A DNA stretch of 64,000 bases from NCBI GenBank assembly GCA_900313925.1, contig OMTF01000017.1, positions 48,630 to 112,629 on the forward strand, read 5' to 3'. Shown in pieces: positions 16,231 through 24,597 of the stretch. Origin of the DNA: an uncultured Eubacteriales bacterium. Its GTDB lineage: Bacteria > Bacillota > Clostridia > Oscillospirales > Oscillospiraceae. Positions within the stretch are counted from its first letter, which is position 1. The number at the start of each line of letters is the position of its first letter. Below the pieces are notes generated by a model. The model saw only the letters and a program-made list of their open reading frames with translations. It did not search any database and was not told the origin of the DNA. The position numbers were made by a program, and so were the translations under genes.

Positions 16231-17615
16231 GGTGAATCCTTTTCTCCGCCGGACTTCGGATATCTCCCGTGCATGCCCGCCGCGCTGCAGTTGCATCCCC
16301 AGGCTTTTACCTGAATGATCTCCGGTACATTGCTTTCGGTCTCATAAGCCCGGATAAGCCGCTCCGCCATTTTTCGAATCCCGGTGAATCCCCAGAGCCC
16401 GTCGTTTTCGAGAATGTTGACAAAATGCGCCGTGCCCGTGTAGTATGCAGATTTCTGCCCGATGGCGAGAAACGGTCCTCTTCCGTCGCGCGGCTCCAGT
16501 CGGCAGCGATAGTTATTCGCCGCGCAGAAGGTGATATCCGGCGCCTTTTCCTGCAGCCAGCGCAGATTTTCCGCGTCCCCCGGAAGGATATAGTCCGAGT
16601 AGATTTCCTTTACCTGGAATCCCCGGCTGCGCAGAAGGCGCGCGAGGGACAGAAACAGCGGCGTACATTCATGATCCAGTGCGATGGGGATATCCCCAAG
16701 GATGCGGTGTGCCCTTGCAAGAGCTTCCTCCGCCTCTTCCTCCAGCGGGCCGGTGTCCAGCGGCTCCAGCTGAAAGGCGGCCGCGACTTCCCGCAGCTCC
16801 TGCCGGATCGCCTCCGGTACATAGGTCGCCGGAACGAATAGCGGTTTCTGCCCCAGCCGCTTTTCCATGTCGGCCGCAGCAAGACCGGCCACCGGCATGC
16901 AGTAAAGATTCGCACAGCTTTTGGCCATGTCCTTGTATTCCCGATATTCCCGCATCTTGACCAGGTCCCGGATCGCAAATCCGTTCTTCCCTAGCAGCCG
17001 GCAGAAGTCCCCCTCGGGATCTATAGCGAAATTGCTCCCGATCACATTGACGGCGTGCCGGTCCAGCGTTTCCTGGGGTTCCAGTGCTTCGTAGAGCGTA
17101 AGCTGCATCTGCTGCTCCGGGCTGACTTTCCCTTTGCGGATCGTAGGAATCATATAGCCCTGCACAAAATCGATATCCGGATAGCGGCGGCGTAGTTCCC
17201 GATAGATATATTTGGTATCACAAGCCAGGAAATGATGGATGCAGCTTGTAAAGGGAATTACCATCGGAGGACGGGAAGGCAAGCCGTCAATAATCTCGCA
17301 GATGCCCTCCAGCATTACCTCTTCCTGCTTTCCGTCATACAGGTCATGGTCGTTAAGCAGAATCATGGAAAAGCGGTCCATTCCGCCATCCTCCAGCGCC
17401 GTAAGAACAACGCCGCGCATGCACGCCGAGGCGCACAGGAAAATGATATGGCAGCCCGGGATAAGCATTGGGGTATGCGCAATCGTCCAGTGTCCCCTTG
17501 CGGGCGGCGTATATTCCAATCCTCCGTGAAACGGGGGTTCCGTGCATCGGATTTCGCCGATTGGGCGCCGAACGACGCCGACGGGAACCGATTCGGTCTG
17601 ATGGAGGTTAATCAT
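16227..17615 (-). CDS. Nitrogenase component 1-like protein, NifD-like (D2)
   Basis: 462 residues, close to NifD/NifE length. The N-terminal region has GEIRCTEPPFHGGLEYTPPA (Cys24), then IPGCHIIFLCASACMRGVV (Cys55, Cys61, Cys65), and TSCIHHFLACD (Cys125, Cys132). These are candidate ligands for a bridging Fe-S cluster. Family features include YDGKQEEVMLEGI, the D-type equivalent of the NifD Gly-Glu-Lys helix, and later EYKDMAKSCANLYCMPVAG. The ATG at 17615 has AGGAGA upstream. It sits 9 bases after hypE and overlaps K2 by four bases. The cysteine-rich N-terminus differs from its paralogue D1, suggesting that D1/K1 and D2/K2 have different jobs, as NifDK and NifEN do. Confidence 0.85.
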   Translation of the reverse strand: MINLHQTESVPVGVVRRPIGEIRCTEPPFHGGLEYTPPARGHWTIAHTPMLIPGCHIIFLCASACMRGVVLTALEDGGMDRFSMILLNDHDLYDGKQEEVMLEGICEIIDGLPSRPPMVIPFTSCIHHFLACDTKYIYRELRRRYPDIDFVQGYMIPTIRKGKVSPEQQMQLTLYEALEPQETLDRHAVNVIGSNFAIDPEGDFCRLLGKNGFAIRDLVKMREYREYKDMAKSCANLYCMPVAGLAAADMEKRLGQKPLFVPATYVPEAIRQELREVAAAFQLEPLDTGPLEEEAEEALARAHRILGDIPIALDHECTPLFLSLARLLRSRGFQVKEIYSDYILPGDAENLRWLQEKAPDITFCAANNYRCRLEPRDGRGPFLAIGQKSAYYTGTAHFVNILENDGLWGFTGIRKMAERLIRAYETESNVPEIIQVKAWGCNCSAAGMHGRYPKSGGEKDSP

Positions 17616-17624
17616 GCGTCTCTC

Positions 17625-18629
17625 CTAGCAAATTCGCGGCAGAAGTTCTCCGCTGGGCTGCGGAAGCAACGTCTCCGATCCGATTTCCGTAGTCATCACA
17701 ACGCGCCCCGGCATCTCGTCTGTCACTTCCCCGATGATTGCGGCGTTTTGGGAATACGGGCCCTGGTGCAGAACATCCAGTAAGTCCTGTGCCTTTTCCT
17801 TGGGACAGACGACGACAAGCCGCCCTTCGCAGGCAAGATACAGCGGCTCTAAGCCCAGCATGCCGCAGACGCCGCGAACCGCAGGATCTACCGGTACCGA
17901 TGGAGCATGGATGCGGATGCCGACCCGGCTCTGTCCCGCGGTTTCATAGAGCACCGTGCCAACGCCGCCTCGGGTCGCATCCCGGATGACATGAATCTCA
18001 CGGGTCGTATTCAGCATAGATTCCACTGTGCCCCAGAGCGGCGCGCAGTCGCTTGTGACATCCGCTTCAATGCCGTAATTGTCCCTTGCCAGAAGGATCG
18101 TACAGCCATGCCGCCCCACGTCGCCCGTGACAAGGATCGCGTCCCCAGGCCGGGCAAACTTTCCCGAAGTGCGTACATCCGGCAGAATTGTCCCGACACC
18201 GCTTGTCGTAATAAAAACGCCGTCCACCTGTCCTTTGCCGGCGACCTTTGTATCGCCTGCCACAATGGAAACTCCGGCTTCCTTTGCTGTTTTCTCCATC
18301 GCTGCCGCAATTTCCTCCAGCTTCTCCATAGGAAAGCCTTCCTCAATTTGGAACGCGCAGGTCAGATACTGCGGGCGGGCTCCCATGCAGGATAGGTCGT
18401 TGACCGTTCCGCAGATGCTGAGCTTTCCCACGTTTCCGCCCGGAAACTCAAAGGGAGAAACGATAAAGCCGTCTGTTGTAAATGCAATCGGGCCTTCCGG
18501 CCGCGGCAGCACCGCCGCGTCATCGCCCGTAAAAGCCGGATTGTCGAAATGTGCCTTGAAAACCCTGTCGATGAGGGCCGCCGTCTGCGTCCCTCCCGCA
18601 CCGTGTGCCAATGTTACTGTTTCATTCAT
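17625..18629 (-). CDS. hypE: Hydrogenase maturation protein HypE
   Basis: Dehydrates the thiocarboxamide made with HypF to a thiocyanate on its own C-terminal cysteine, the source of cyanide ligands for the HypCD-bound iron. The 334-residue protein has the PurM-like fold with TGDDAAVLPRPEG, FTTDGFIVSP and VAGDTKVAGKG. It ends exactly in the required PRIC, so it should be active. It lies after hypD with a 57-base gap and before the D2 gene. No [NiFe]-hydrogenase structural gene is in the window, so the receiver of the Fe(CN)2CO unit is an open question; the flanking nitrogenase-like genes are the obvious candidates. Confidence 0.97.
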   Translation of the reverse strand: MNETVTLAHGAGGTQTAALIDRVFKAHFDNPAFTGDDAAVLPRPEGPIAFTTDGFIVSPFEFPGGNVGKLSICGTVNDLSCMGARPQYLTCAFQIEEGFPMEKLEEIAAAMEKTAKEAGVSIVAGDTKVAGKGQVDGVFITTSGVGTILPDVRTSGKFARPGDAILVTGDVGRHGCTILLARDNYGIEADVTSDCAPLWGTVESMLNTTREIHVIRDATRGGVGTVLYETAGQSRVGIRIHAPSVPVDPAVRGVCGMLGLEPLYLACEGRLVVVCPKEKAQDLLDVLHQGPYSQNAAIIGEVTDEMPGRVVMTTEIGSETLLPQPSGELLPRIC

Positions 18630-18686
18630 TTTTCCGCGCCGTGCCGTCAGTCGGGCGCACGGCCCTCCTTATCCTAAGATCCCGTT

Positions 18687-19739
18687 TCAGTCTCGAGCGT
18701 ACTGATAGTAGGCGCTGCAGGCTCCCTCGTTCGAAACCATGCAGGCTCCCACCGGGTGCTGGGGTGTACATCCCTTTCCGAACACCTTGCAGTCCGACGG
18801 AATGCATTTTCCCTGCAGAACATCCCCGCAGCGGCAGGCCGGATTCGGTCGACCGCGGATGACCGGCATATTGTATTTTTTCCGGGCATCATACGCCGCA
18901 TACGCTTCCCGCAGCCGTACGCCGCTTTGGGGGATTACCCCAAGGCCGCGCCATTCCGCATCGCAGGGCTCCAAAAGCTGATCCATCAGCTGCTTCGCCG
19001 CCGCGCTCCCGTCGTCGGTTACAACGCGCGGGTAGCAGTTTTTGAAAAACGGCTTTCCCTCCTGCAGCTTGACCACCGAATAGGCTAAAGCGGTCAGTAT
19101 TTCCTTCGCCGTAAATCCACATATGACCCCGCTGATGTCTTCCCTTACCAGTTCTGCGCAGCAGCGGCACCCTGTTATCGCGTTGACATGACCGGGGTAG
19201 AGGAAGGCGTCCGCGCTTCCCTTCAGCGCCCGGTAGGCGTTCGTCATGGTTTTGTTCGCTGTCAGAATGGAATAGTTCGGCACCGCTTCCTGCGCTGCCT
19301 TCTGGACCGACAGGCAGGCAGAAGGCGTCGTTGTTTCAAATCCGACGGAAAGAAACACGACCTGTTCCTTCGGGTTCTTCTGCGCATAGGCAAGTGCGTC
19401 CATCGGCGTATACACAATCTGTACTCTGGCTCCCTTTGCCCGCGCGCCGGCGAGGCTCATCTCCGTCCCCGGAACTCGTACCAAATCGCCGAATGTGCAG
19501 ATCGTGCAGCTTTTTTCCAAGGCAAGGAAATTTGCCTCATCTATGAAGCCAACCGGGGTGACGCAGACCGGGCACCCCGGTCCGGAAATCAGATGGATGG
19601 GCTCGGGGAGCATCTGCCGGATTCCAAGCCGGAAGATCTCGTGCGTATGCGTCCCGCAGACCTCCATAATCCGCAGCGGCCGGCCGTGGTAGTTCTGGAG
19701 AATTTCCTGCGCTGTTCGTTTTTCAGACTGATCCGTCAT
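18687..19739 (-). CDS. hypD: Hydrogenase maturation protein HypD
   Basis: Fe-S protein that with HypC carries the iron atom on which the two cyanides and one CO are assembled. Conserved motifs are all present: MEVCGTHTHEIFRLG (active Cys28), GPGCPVCVTP, YPGHVNAITG, GFTAKEIL, and the C-terminal cluster ligands in NPACRCGDVL through CTPQHPVGACMVSNEGACSA. The length of 350 residues is normal. The ATG at 19739 overlaps the hypC stop by four bases and has an AGAGGAG site. An intact HypD implies that a genuine Fe(CN)2CO unit can be made here. Confidence 0.97.
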   Translation of the reverse strand: MTDQSEKRTAQEILQNYHGRPLRIMEVCGTHTHEIFRLGIRQMLPEPIHLISGPGCPVCVTPVGFIDEANFLALEKSCTICTFGDLVRVPGTEMSLAGARAKGARVQIVYTPMDALAYAQKNPKEQVVFLSVGFETTTPSACLSVQKAAQEAVPNYSILTANKTMTNAYRALKGSADAFLYPGHVNAITGCRCCAELVREDISGVICGFTAKEILTALAYSVVKLQEGKPFFKNCYPRVVTDDGSAAAKQLMDQLLEPCDAEWRGLGVIPQSGVRLREAYAAYDARKKYNMPVIRGRPNPACRCGDVLQGKCIPSDCKVFGKGCTPQHPVGACMVSNEGACSAYYQYARD

Positions 19740-19966
19740 GCGTCTTCGCTCCTCTTATCGTTCAGTTCCTCCAGCAGGGATTCCGTTTCTTCCGTGTCCT
19801 CCTCGGTGATTTTTGCTATGGCTACCCCCGCGTGCACCATAACATAATCGCCCGGATCCAGATCCTCTAGAAGTTCTGCGGAAACCCTGCGCCGCGCACC
19901 GGATGCGTCCACCAATGCCGTTCCATCTTCAATCGTAATGACTTTTGCCGGAAGTCCAACACACAT
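19736..19966 (-). CDS. hypC: Hydrogenase maturation chaperone HypC
   Basis: Small OB-fold chaperone that binds HypD and hands the Fe(CN)2CO group to the target protein through Cys2. The 76-residue product begins MCVGLPAKVI, the diagnostic motif, preceded by AGGAGG at good spacing; the frame runs further upstream but this start is decisive. It has the expected GDYVMVHAGVAIAKI core. HypC-type proteins are the step that recognises the recipient apo-enzyme. This copy is therefore the best single handle for finding what accepts the group. Confidence 0.96.
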   Translation of the reverse strand: MCVGLPAKVITIEDGTALVDASGARRRVSAELLEDLDPGDYVMVHAGVAIAKITEEDTEETESLLEELNDKRSEDA

Positions 19967-20031
19967 GGATTCCACCTCCTGTTTCAATTTCACGTAATGT
20001 TTTCCGTTGTTCCGTTCTTTCTTATAAATGT

Positions 20032-22416
20032 TTATTCTTTCTTTCGGTTCAAAACCCACATTGCTGCGGCTGCCTGCCCCAGCGCGATGCCTCCATCATT
20101 GGGCGGTATCATATGATGCCGATAGACGCGGAACCCGCGCTCTTCCAGTCCTGTCAGGCAGAATTCCAGCAGAAGCGTATTCTGAATTACTCCGCCGCTG
20201 AGCGCCGCTGCAGAAAGGCCTGTTTCCTCTCGGGCCCGCTCGCAGCCCCGAATAATCCCCGCCGCCAAAGCTTCATGGAATTCCAGCGCAAGCTGCTCCG
20301 AGTCTTCTCCCCGCAGCTTTCTCTGCGCAAGCTCCCATACGAGCTCCTCCGTTGGCAGAACAAACCGTCCGTTTTCTTCCCGGAGAGGCCTGTCGGAAGC
20401 GTTCGTCTGCCCTCGGCGTATCCTCCCGTTCTGCGCCGCGAACTGCAGTGCTGTAGACGCTTCCCCTTCGAAGGTAGATGTCCGGCGGATGCCTAAAATC
20501 GCGCTGACCGCATCAAACAGGCGTCCGGCACTGGTGGAAACGACCGTATTGATGTTCCGATCGGAAAGGAGGAACTGCGCCTGCAGATTCTGTGCATCGC
20601 ACAGCTGCAGTGCGGAAGCCATCCGCTTCGTTTTCTCCCGGTCCCGAGTGTGCCGATAAAGTATACTTACCGCAATGCGCCAGCCCTCCCTTGCGGACGC
20701 ATCTCCGCCGACCTGCAAAAATGGTTCCACACTTCCGATTCGGTCGAATCCGTTGTAGTCCGCGCGGAGAAATTCTCCGCCCCAGATGGTTCCGTCGGTA
20801 CCGTATCCGGTGCCGTCAAAGGAAACGCCGATTACCGGATCGGAGGTCTCATTTTCCGCCATGCAGGACAGGATATGCGCATAATGGTGCTGGATCTCGA
20901 GAACCGGCAGACCAAGGTTTTTCGCCACAGCGGAAGTGTTGTACTTCGGGTGCAGATCGCAGGCAACAATTTCCGGCTCCGCTTCCAGCAGATGCTCCAT
21001 GCGGGTTACCGACTCCTCCAGTGCCCGCACCGTCCGCAGATCCTCCATGTCGCCGACGTAGGGGGAAGGGTAGAACAGGCGGTGCTTTGCAATGCAGAAG
21101 GTGTTCTTCAGCTCCCCGCCGATTCCCAGCACCGTTCCCCTGCATTCCCAGGGCATCATGAAGGGAAGCGGCGCGTATCCGCGCGAGCGGCGGATCATAT
21201 ACGGTTCCCCCCGGAAGGTATCCATTACCGTATCATCCGCCCGCAGACGGATCAGGCGGTTGTGGCTCAGAATTCCGTCGCACATCCGGGACAGTTCGCG
21301 CAGCGCGTCCTCGTCGTCTCGGCAGATAGGCGCGCCGGAAATATTTCCGCTTGTCATCACAAGGCAGTCCGGCATCGCAAGCCCATCCCCGGAGTCAAAA
21401 AGGAGAAGCTGCACCGGCGCATAGGGGAGCATAACGCCGACCTTCGGATTGCCGGGAGCTATCGAAGGCGCCAGCCTGCATTCCTCCGCCGGCGCTTCAG
21501 AATAATACCCTTTCTTTTCCAGAAGGAGGATCGGCTTTTGATGTCCGTCCAGGATTTCCTCCTGCAGGGGGGTTACCTCGCATTCCCTTCGTACCGCGTC
21601 CAAATCCTTCATCATTACGGCAAACGGCTTCACCGGTCGGGGCTTTAGCGCCCGCAGCCGCTGCACCGCTTGCTCGTTTGTGGCATCGCAGCAAAGGTGA
21701 AATCCCCCGATTCCTTTAATGGCGACAATGCCGCCGTCCCGGATTCGCTGCTGGGTCCGGCGTATTGCCGGCAGATCCTTCTCCTCCGGCCCCATCTTTT
21801 CTATCTCTGCCGGCAGCGTCTGCGTTCCGTCGGTCCGCAGAAGATAAACCTGCGGACCGCAGTCATTGCAGCAGACTGGCTGGGCATCATACCGGCGCGT
21901 TTCCGGATGAGTGTATTCATAGGCGCAGGTGGGACACATGGGGAAATTCTTCATGCTGGTCCGTTCCCTGTCGTAGGGCATGCCGTCCAGAATCGTCATC
22001 CGCGGTCCGCAGGCTGTACAATTAATAAACGGATGCAGATAGCGTCGATTGTTCCTATCGTACATTTCCTTTTTGCACGTAGGGCAGATGGCAATGTCCG
22101 GGGAGACGAAAATTTCTCCCTGTTCCTTGGCGCTTTCAACAATATCAAAGCGGGCATAGACGCCGCGCAGTTCCGGCGCTTCCTCCACTTCCAGCTTCAG
22201 GATTACCGCCCGTTCCGGGGGACGGTGCTCCAGTTCGTAGAGAAAGTCCTGGATCTTTTCCGGTGCGCCCTGCGCGTCGATTTCCACGTAGGGACCTTTA
22301 TTGCAGACGCTTCCCTTCAGCTGATGCGCATCCGCAATCCGGCTTACAAAAGGCCGGAACCCGACGCCTTGGACAATCCCGTAAACCCTTGCCCGGATGC
22401 ATCGATCCTCGTTCAT
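20032..22416 (-). CDS. hypF: Hydrogenase maturation carbamoyltransferase HypF
   Basis: Uses carbamoyl phosphate and ATP to carbamoylate the C-terminal cysteine of HypE, starting cyanide synthesis. The 794-residue protein has the full domain order. An acylphosphatase domain comes first (about 1-95, VQGVGFRPFV). A zinc-finger region follows with CPTC, CTACGP, CPTC and CCNDCGP pairs (about 105-190). The YrdC-like domain comes next (KGIGGFHLCCDA) and a Kae1-like domain last, with HPKYNTS, QHHYAH and SFDGTGYGTDG. It overlaps the K1 gene by four bases, placing hyp genes inside the nitrogenase-like operon. HypA and HypB (nickel insertion) are absent from the window. Confidence 0.97.
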   Translation of the reverse strand: MNEDRCIRARVYGIVQGVGFRPFVSRIADAHQLKGSVCNKGPYVEIDAQGAPEKIQDFLYELEHRPPERAVILKLEVEEAPELRGVYARFDIVESAKEQGEIFVSPDIAICPTCKKEMYDRNNRRYLHPFINCTACGPRMTILDGMPYDRERTSMKNFPMCPTCAYEYTHPETRRYDAQPVCCNDCGPQVYLLRTDGTQTLPAEIEKMGPEEKDLPAIRRTQQRIRDGGIVAIKGIGGFHLCCDATNEQAVQRLRALKPRPVKPFAVMMKDLDAVRRECEVTPLQEEILDGHQKPILLLEKKGYYSEAPAEECRLAPSIAPGNPKVGVMLPYAPVQLLLFDSGDGLAMPDCLVMTSGNISGAPICRDDEDALRELSRMCDGILSHNRLIRLRADDTVMDTFRGEPYMIRRSRGYAPLPFMMPWECRGTVLGIGGELKNTFCIAKHRLFYPSPYVGDMEDLRTVRALEESVTRMEHLLEAEPEIVACDLHPKYNTSAVAKNLGLPVLEIQHHYAHILSCMAENETSDPVIGVSFDGTGYGTDGTIWGGEFLRADYNGFDRIGSVEPFLQVGGDASAREGWRIAVSILYRHTRDREKTKRMASALQLCDAQNLQAQFLLSDRNINTVVSTSAGRLFDAVSAILGIRRTSTFEGEASTALQFAAQNGRIRRGQTNASDRPLREENGRFVLPTEELVWELAQRKLRGEDSEQLALEFHEALAAGIIRGCERAREETGLSAAALSGGVIQNTLLLEFCLTGLEERGFRVYRHHMIPPNDGGIALGQAAAAMWVLNRKKE

Positions 22417-23492
22417 AGCACCATTCCTTCCGCCTTAGACCCTTCCTCGCCCTGCAGGACGCCGGATACTGCAAAGTGCGGAAAAGCATAGAATCTTCCT
22501 CGGTAGTCCGGGATTGCGGCACGGAATGCCGGATCCGCCAGAATGCAATCGTATTTTCCCGTGCGGACAAGATTTGTAAAGTCATCCTCTTCGCGGAGGT
22601 GAAGGTCCTGCGGTTCCGAAAGCTCCGGCTTTTGCATAAAATAGGTTGCCGCCGTGACATCTGCCGCGCCGTGCTGCAGGATTTTTTTCCGCAGCGTGTT
22701 CGCCGCGATTTGCTGGTGCACAATCAGCGTTCTTTTCCCGACAAGGTCTTTCGCAATCGTTTCCCAGCAAGGATTCAGATCCGGATATTCGCAGCGGTAC
22801 GGAGTTCCGAATCTTTTCCGGAGACTCTGCGCTGCCGCAAGGCCGGAAGGGGACACGACCAGATTCTGCTCCGTCCGGCCGGCAGATTTTATTTGGCTCA
22901 GCGTACCGCCGTTGCCGTAGCAGAGGATCCTTTCCCAGCCCTGCTGCTGAAGCTTCATCCGCATCCGCTGCGGTGCATCCAGACTGCCGAGATCCAACGG
23001 CGTCGCTCCTAAAATTCCGAGCGATCGCGGAACCCGCTCGCCGTCCTGCTTCGTAAACCGATCAAAGATCGCAAGATATGCTTTTTCCGCGCCCTCATCA
23101 TACCAGCGGATTCCGTTGGTATCTAAAGCAAGCACCGGAAGCCCGATCGCCTTTTCCGCCATTCGGGCCACCGCCTTGTAGTCTGTACCGATGGTCGCGG
23201 GCACCGGGGTTCCTATCAGCGCGGCAAAGTTCAAGTCCATCTTCTCCGCCGCCTCTGCCATTTTCTTTACCAGGAGCTCATCCCGTCCCAGAATTGCATC
23301 CATATCCCGAAGTCCGGCGGAGAATACGGCGCTTTTCTGCTGCTGCCAGCGCGGCTCATCAAAGCCGCAGATGTTTCCTGTGCAGCCGCCCGCGTCCACA
23401 ACTACCAGCAGCCCTCCCAGCTCATAGAGGACGGAAACGGCACCGGACTGATCCGGAGCAAAGGGGTATATTACCTTGTGCAGTCCCTTCAT
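22413..23492 (-). CDS. Nitrogenase component 1-like protein, NifK-like (K1)
   Basis: 359 residues, a compact relative of the K2 protein: VLYELGGLLVVVDAGGCTGN, GFDEPRW, DAILGRDELLV and LGILGATPLDLGS line up with the same blocks there. Cys37 and Cys42 (GGCTGNICG) are candidate Fe-S ligands. The C-terminal third is shorter than in nitrogenase subunits. It overlaps the HydE-like gene upstream and hypF downstream by four bases each, so it is deeply embedded in the operon. It likely pairs with D1 although the HydE-like gene lies between them. Function is unknown: it may be half of a scaffold similar to NifEN or of a reductase. Confidence 0.85.
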   Translation of the reverse strand: MKGLHKVIYPFAPDQSGAVSVLYELGGLLVVVDAGGCTGNICGFDEPRWQQQKSAVFSAGLRDMDAILGRDELLVKKMAEAAEKMDLNFAALIGTPVPATIGTDYKAVARMAEKAIGLPVLALDTNGIRWYDEGAEKAYLAIFDRFTKQDGERVPRSLGILGATPLDLGSLDAPQRMRMKLQQQGWERILCYGNGGTLSQIKSAGRTEQNLVVSPSGLAAAQSLRKRFGTPYRCEYPDLNPCWETIAKDLVGKRTLIVHQQIAANTLRKKILQHGAADVTAATYFMQKPELSEPQDLHLREEDDFTNLVRTGKYDCILADPAFRAAIPDYRGRFYAFPHFAVSGVLQGEEGSKAEGMVL

Positions 23493-24577
23493 ATTCTTGC
23501 CCTCCCGGTGGACGCAAGGCCCTGCGGCCCGATCCAGTCACCGCGATCCACGACAATTTCATACCCGATATCCGCCATTCGCTGCTTCAAATTCGCCAAA
23601 TTCTGCGCCGATTCATCGCCGGTGCTGATTTTATTGTCGTACAGCATGTATTTTTTTCTCACATCCATAGGCGAAAGATTGGGCATAATGACGTTCGCTC
23701 CCGCTAGAACGCCTTTTTCCCGCCCTTTGGGATCGATCGTTCCCAGCGCGGTCGTTGCCGGCAGGAGGACGTTCGGCTGCTGCAGCCGCAGGAGCGCCAG
23801 GAGGAAAACTGTAAGTTCCGCCGTACCTGCCGGCTTGTGAGCAAAAGGAGTGTCATGGTGCGGAACAAATGGGCCGATTCCGACCATATGCGGCTGCAGC
23901 TTCTCTATAAAGAGGAAATCTTCCGCCAGGTTTTCCGGTGTCTGATAAGGGGAGCCCACCATAAATCCGGTTCCCACCTGGTAGCCGATTTCCTTCAGAT
24001 TCCATAGGCAGTTCTGCCGGTATACCGGGTCAAGCTCCGGCGGATGCAGACGGGCGTAGTGTCTCGGGTCTGCCGTCTCATGGCGCAGAAGATACCGATT
24101 TGCGCCCGCTTCATACCAAAGCGCATAGACTTCCTTTTTCCGCTCCCCCAGTGAAAGGGTTATTGCGCAGTCCGGATATCTTGCCCGCAGCCCGGCTACG
24201 GTTTGCGCCACCTGTTCGTCGGAAAAGCCCGGATCCTCGCCTCCCTGCAGGACGAAGGTTCGAAATCCCAGTTCGTACCCCCTCTGCGCGCAGTCCCAGA
24301 TCTGCTCTTTTGTCAGCCGGTATCTCTGTGCGTTCGGATTTCCGCGGCGGATTCCGCAGTAAAGGCAGTTGTTTCGGCAGAAGCTGCTGATCTCTATGAG
24401 CCCGCGCACATAAATTTTATTCCCGTAATAGCACCTCGCCCAGCGCCGGGCTCTGGAAAAAACACGCTCGGATACTTCCGGCGTCCGATAGCGGATAAGA
24501 TCCTCCCATTCCTCCCGACGGAGGCTGTGTTCCTGATTCAGTTTTTCCACCAGAGCAAGCAGGCTTTTTTCTTCCAT
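23489..24577 (-). CDS. hydE: HydE-family radical SAM protein
   Basis: 362 residues with the radical SAM cluster motif in SSFCRNNCLYCGIRR (CxxxCxxC, near residues 67-74). HydE-type blocks follow: GFRTFVLQGGEDPGF, RYLLRHETADPRHY, GTGFMVGSPYQTPENLAED and a late VDRGDW. Known HydE acts on an Fe(CO)2(CN)-cysteine synthon while building the [FeFe]-hydrogenase H-cluster. Here its usual partners HydF and HydG and the hydrogenase HydA are not in the window. It sits between the D1 and K1 genes in an operon with HypCDEF. By position it takes the place that NifB holds in nitrogenase clusters. A HydE repurposed for another iron cofactor is possible; a diverged amino-acid mutase such as PylB is less likely given the motifs. 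Confidence 0.88.
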   Translation of the reverse strand: MEEKSLLALVEKLNQEHSLRREEWEDLIRYRTPEVSERVFSRARRWARCYYGNKIYVRGLIEISSFCRNNCLYCGIRRGNPNAQRYRLTKEQIWDCAQRGYELGFRTFVLQGGEDPGFSDEQVAQTVAGLRARYPDCAITLSLGERKKEVYALWYEAGANRYLLRHETADPRHYARLHPPELDPVYRQNCLWNLKEIGYQVGTGFMVGSPYQTPENLAEDFLFIEKLQPHMVGIGPFVPHHDTPFAHKPAGTAELTVFLLALLRLQQPNVLLPATTALGTIDPKGREKGVLAGANVIMPNLSPMDVRKKYMLYDNKISTGDESAQNLANLKQRMADIGYEIVVDRGDWIGPQGLASTGRARI

Positions 24578-24597
24578 GTTCTTTGATTTTTCCTGTC

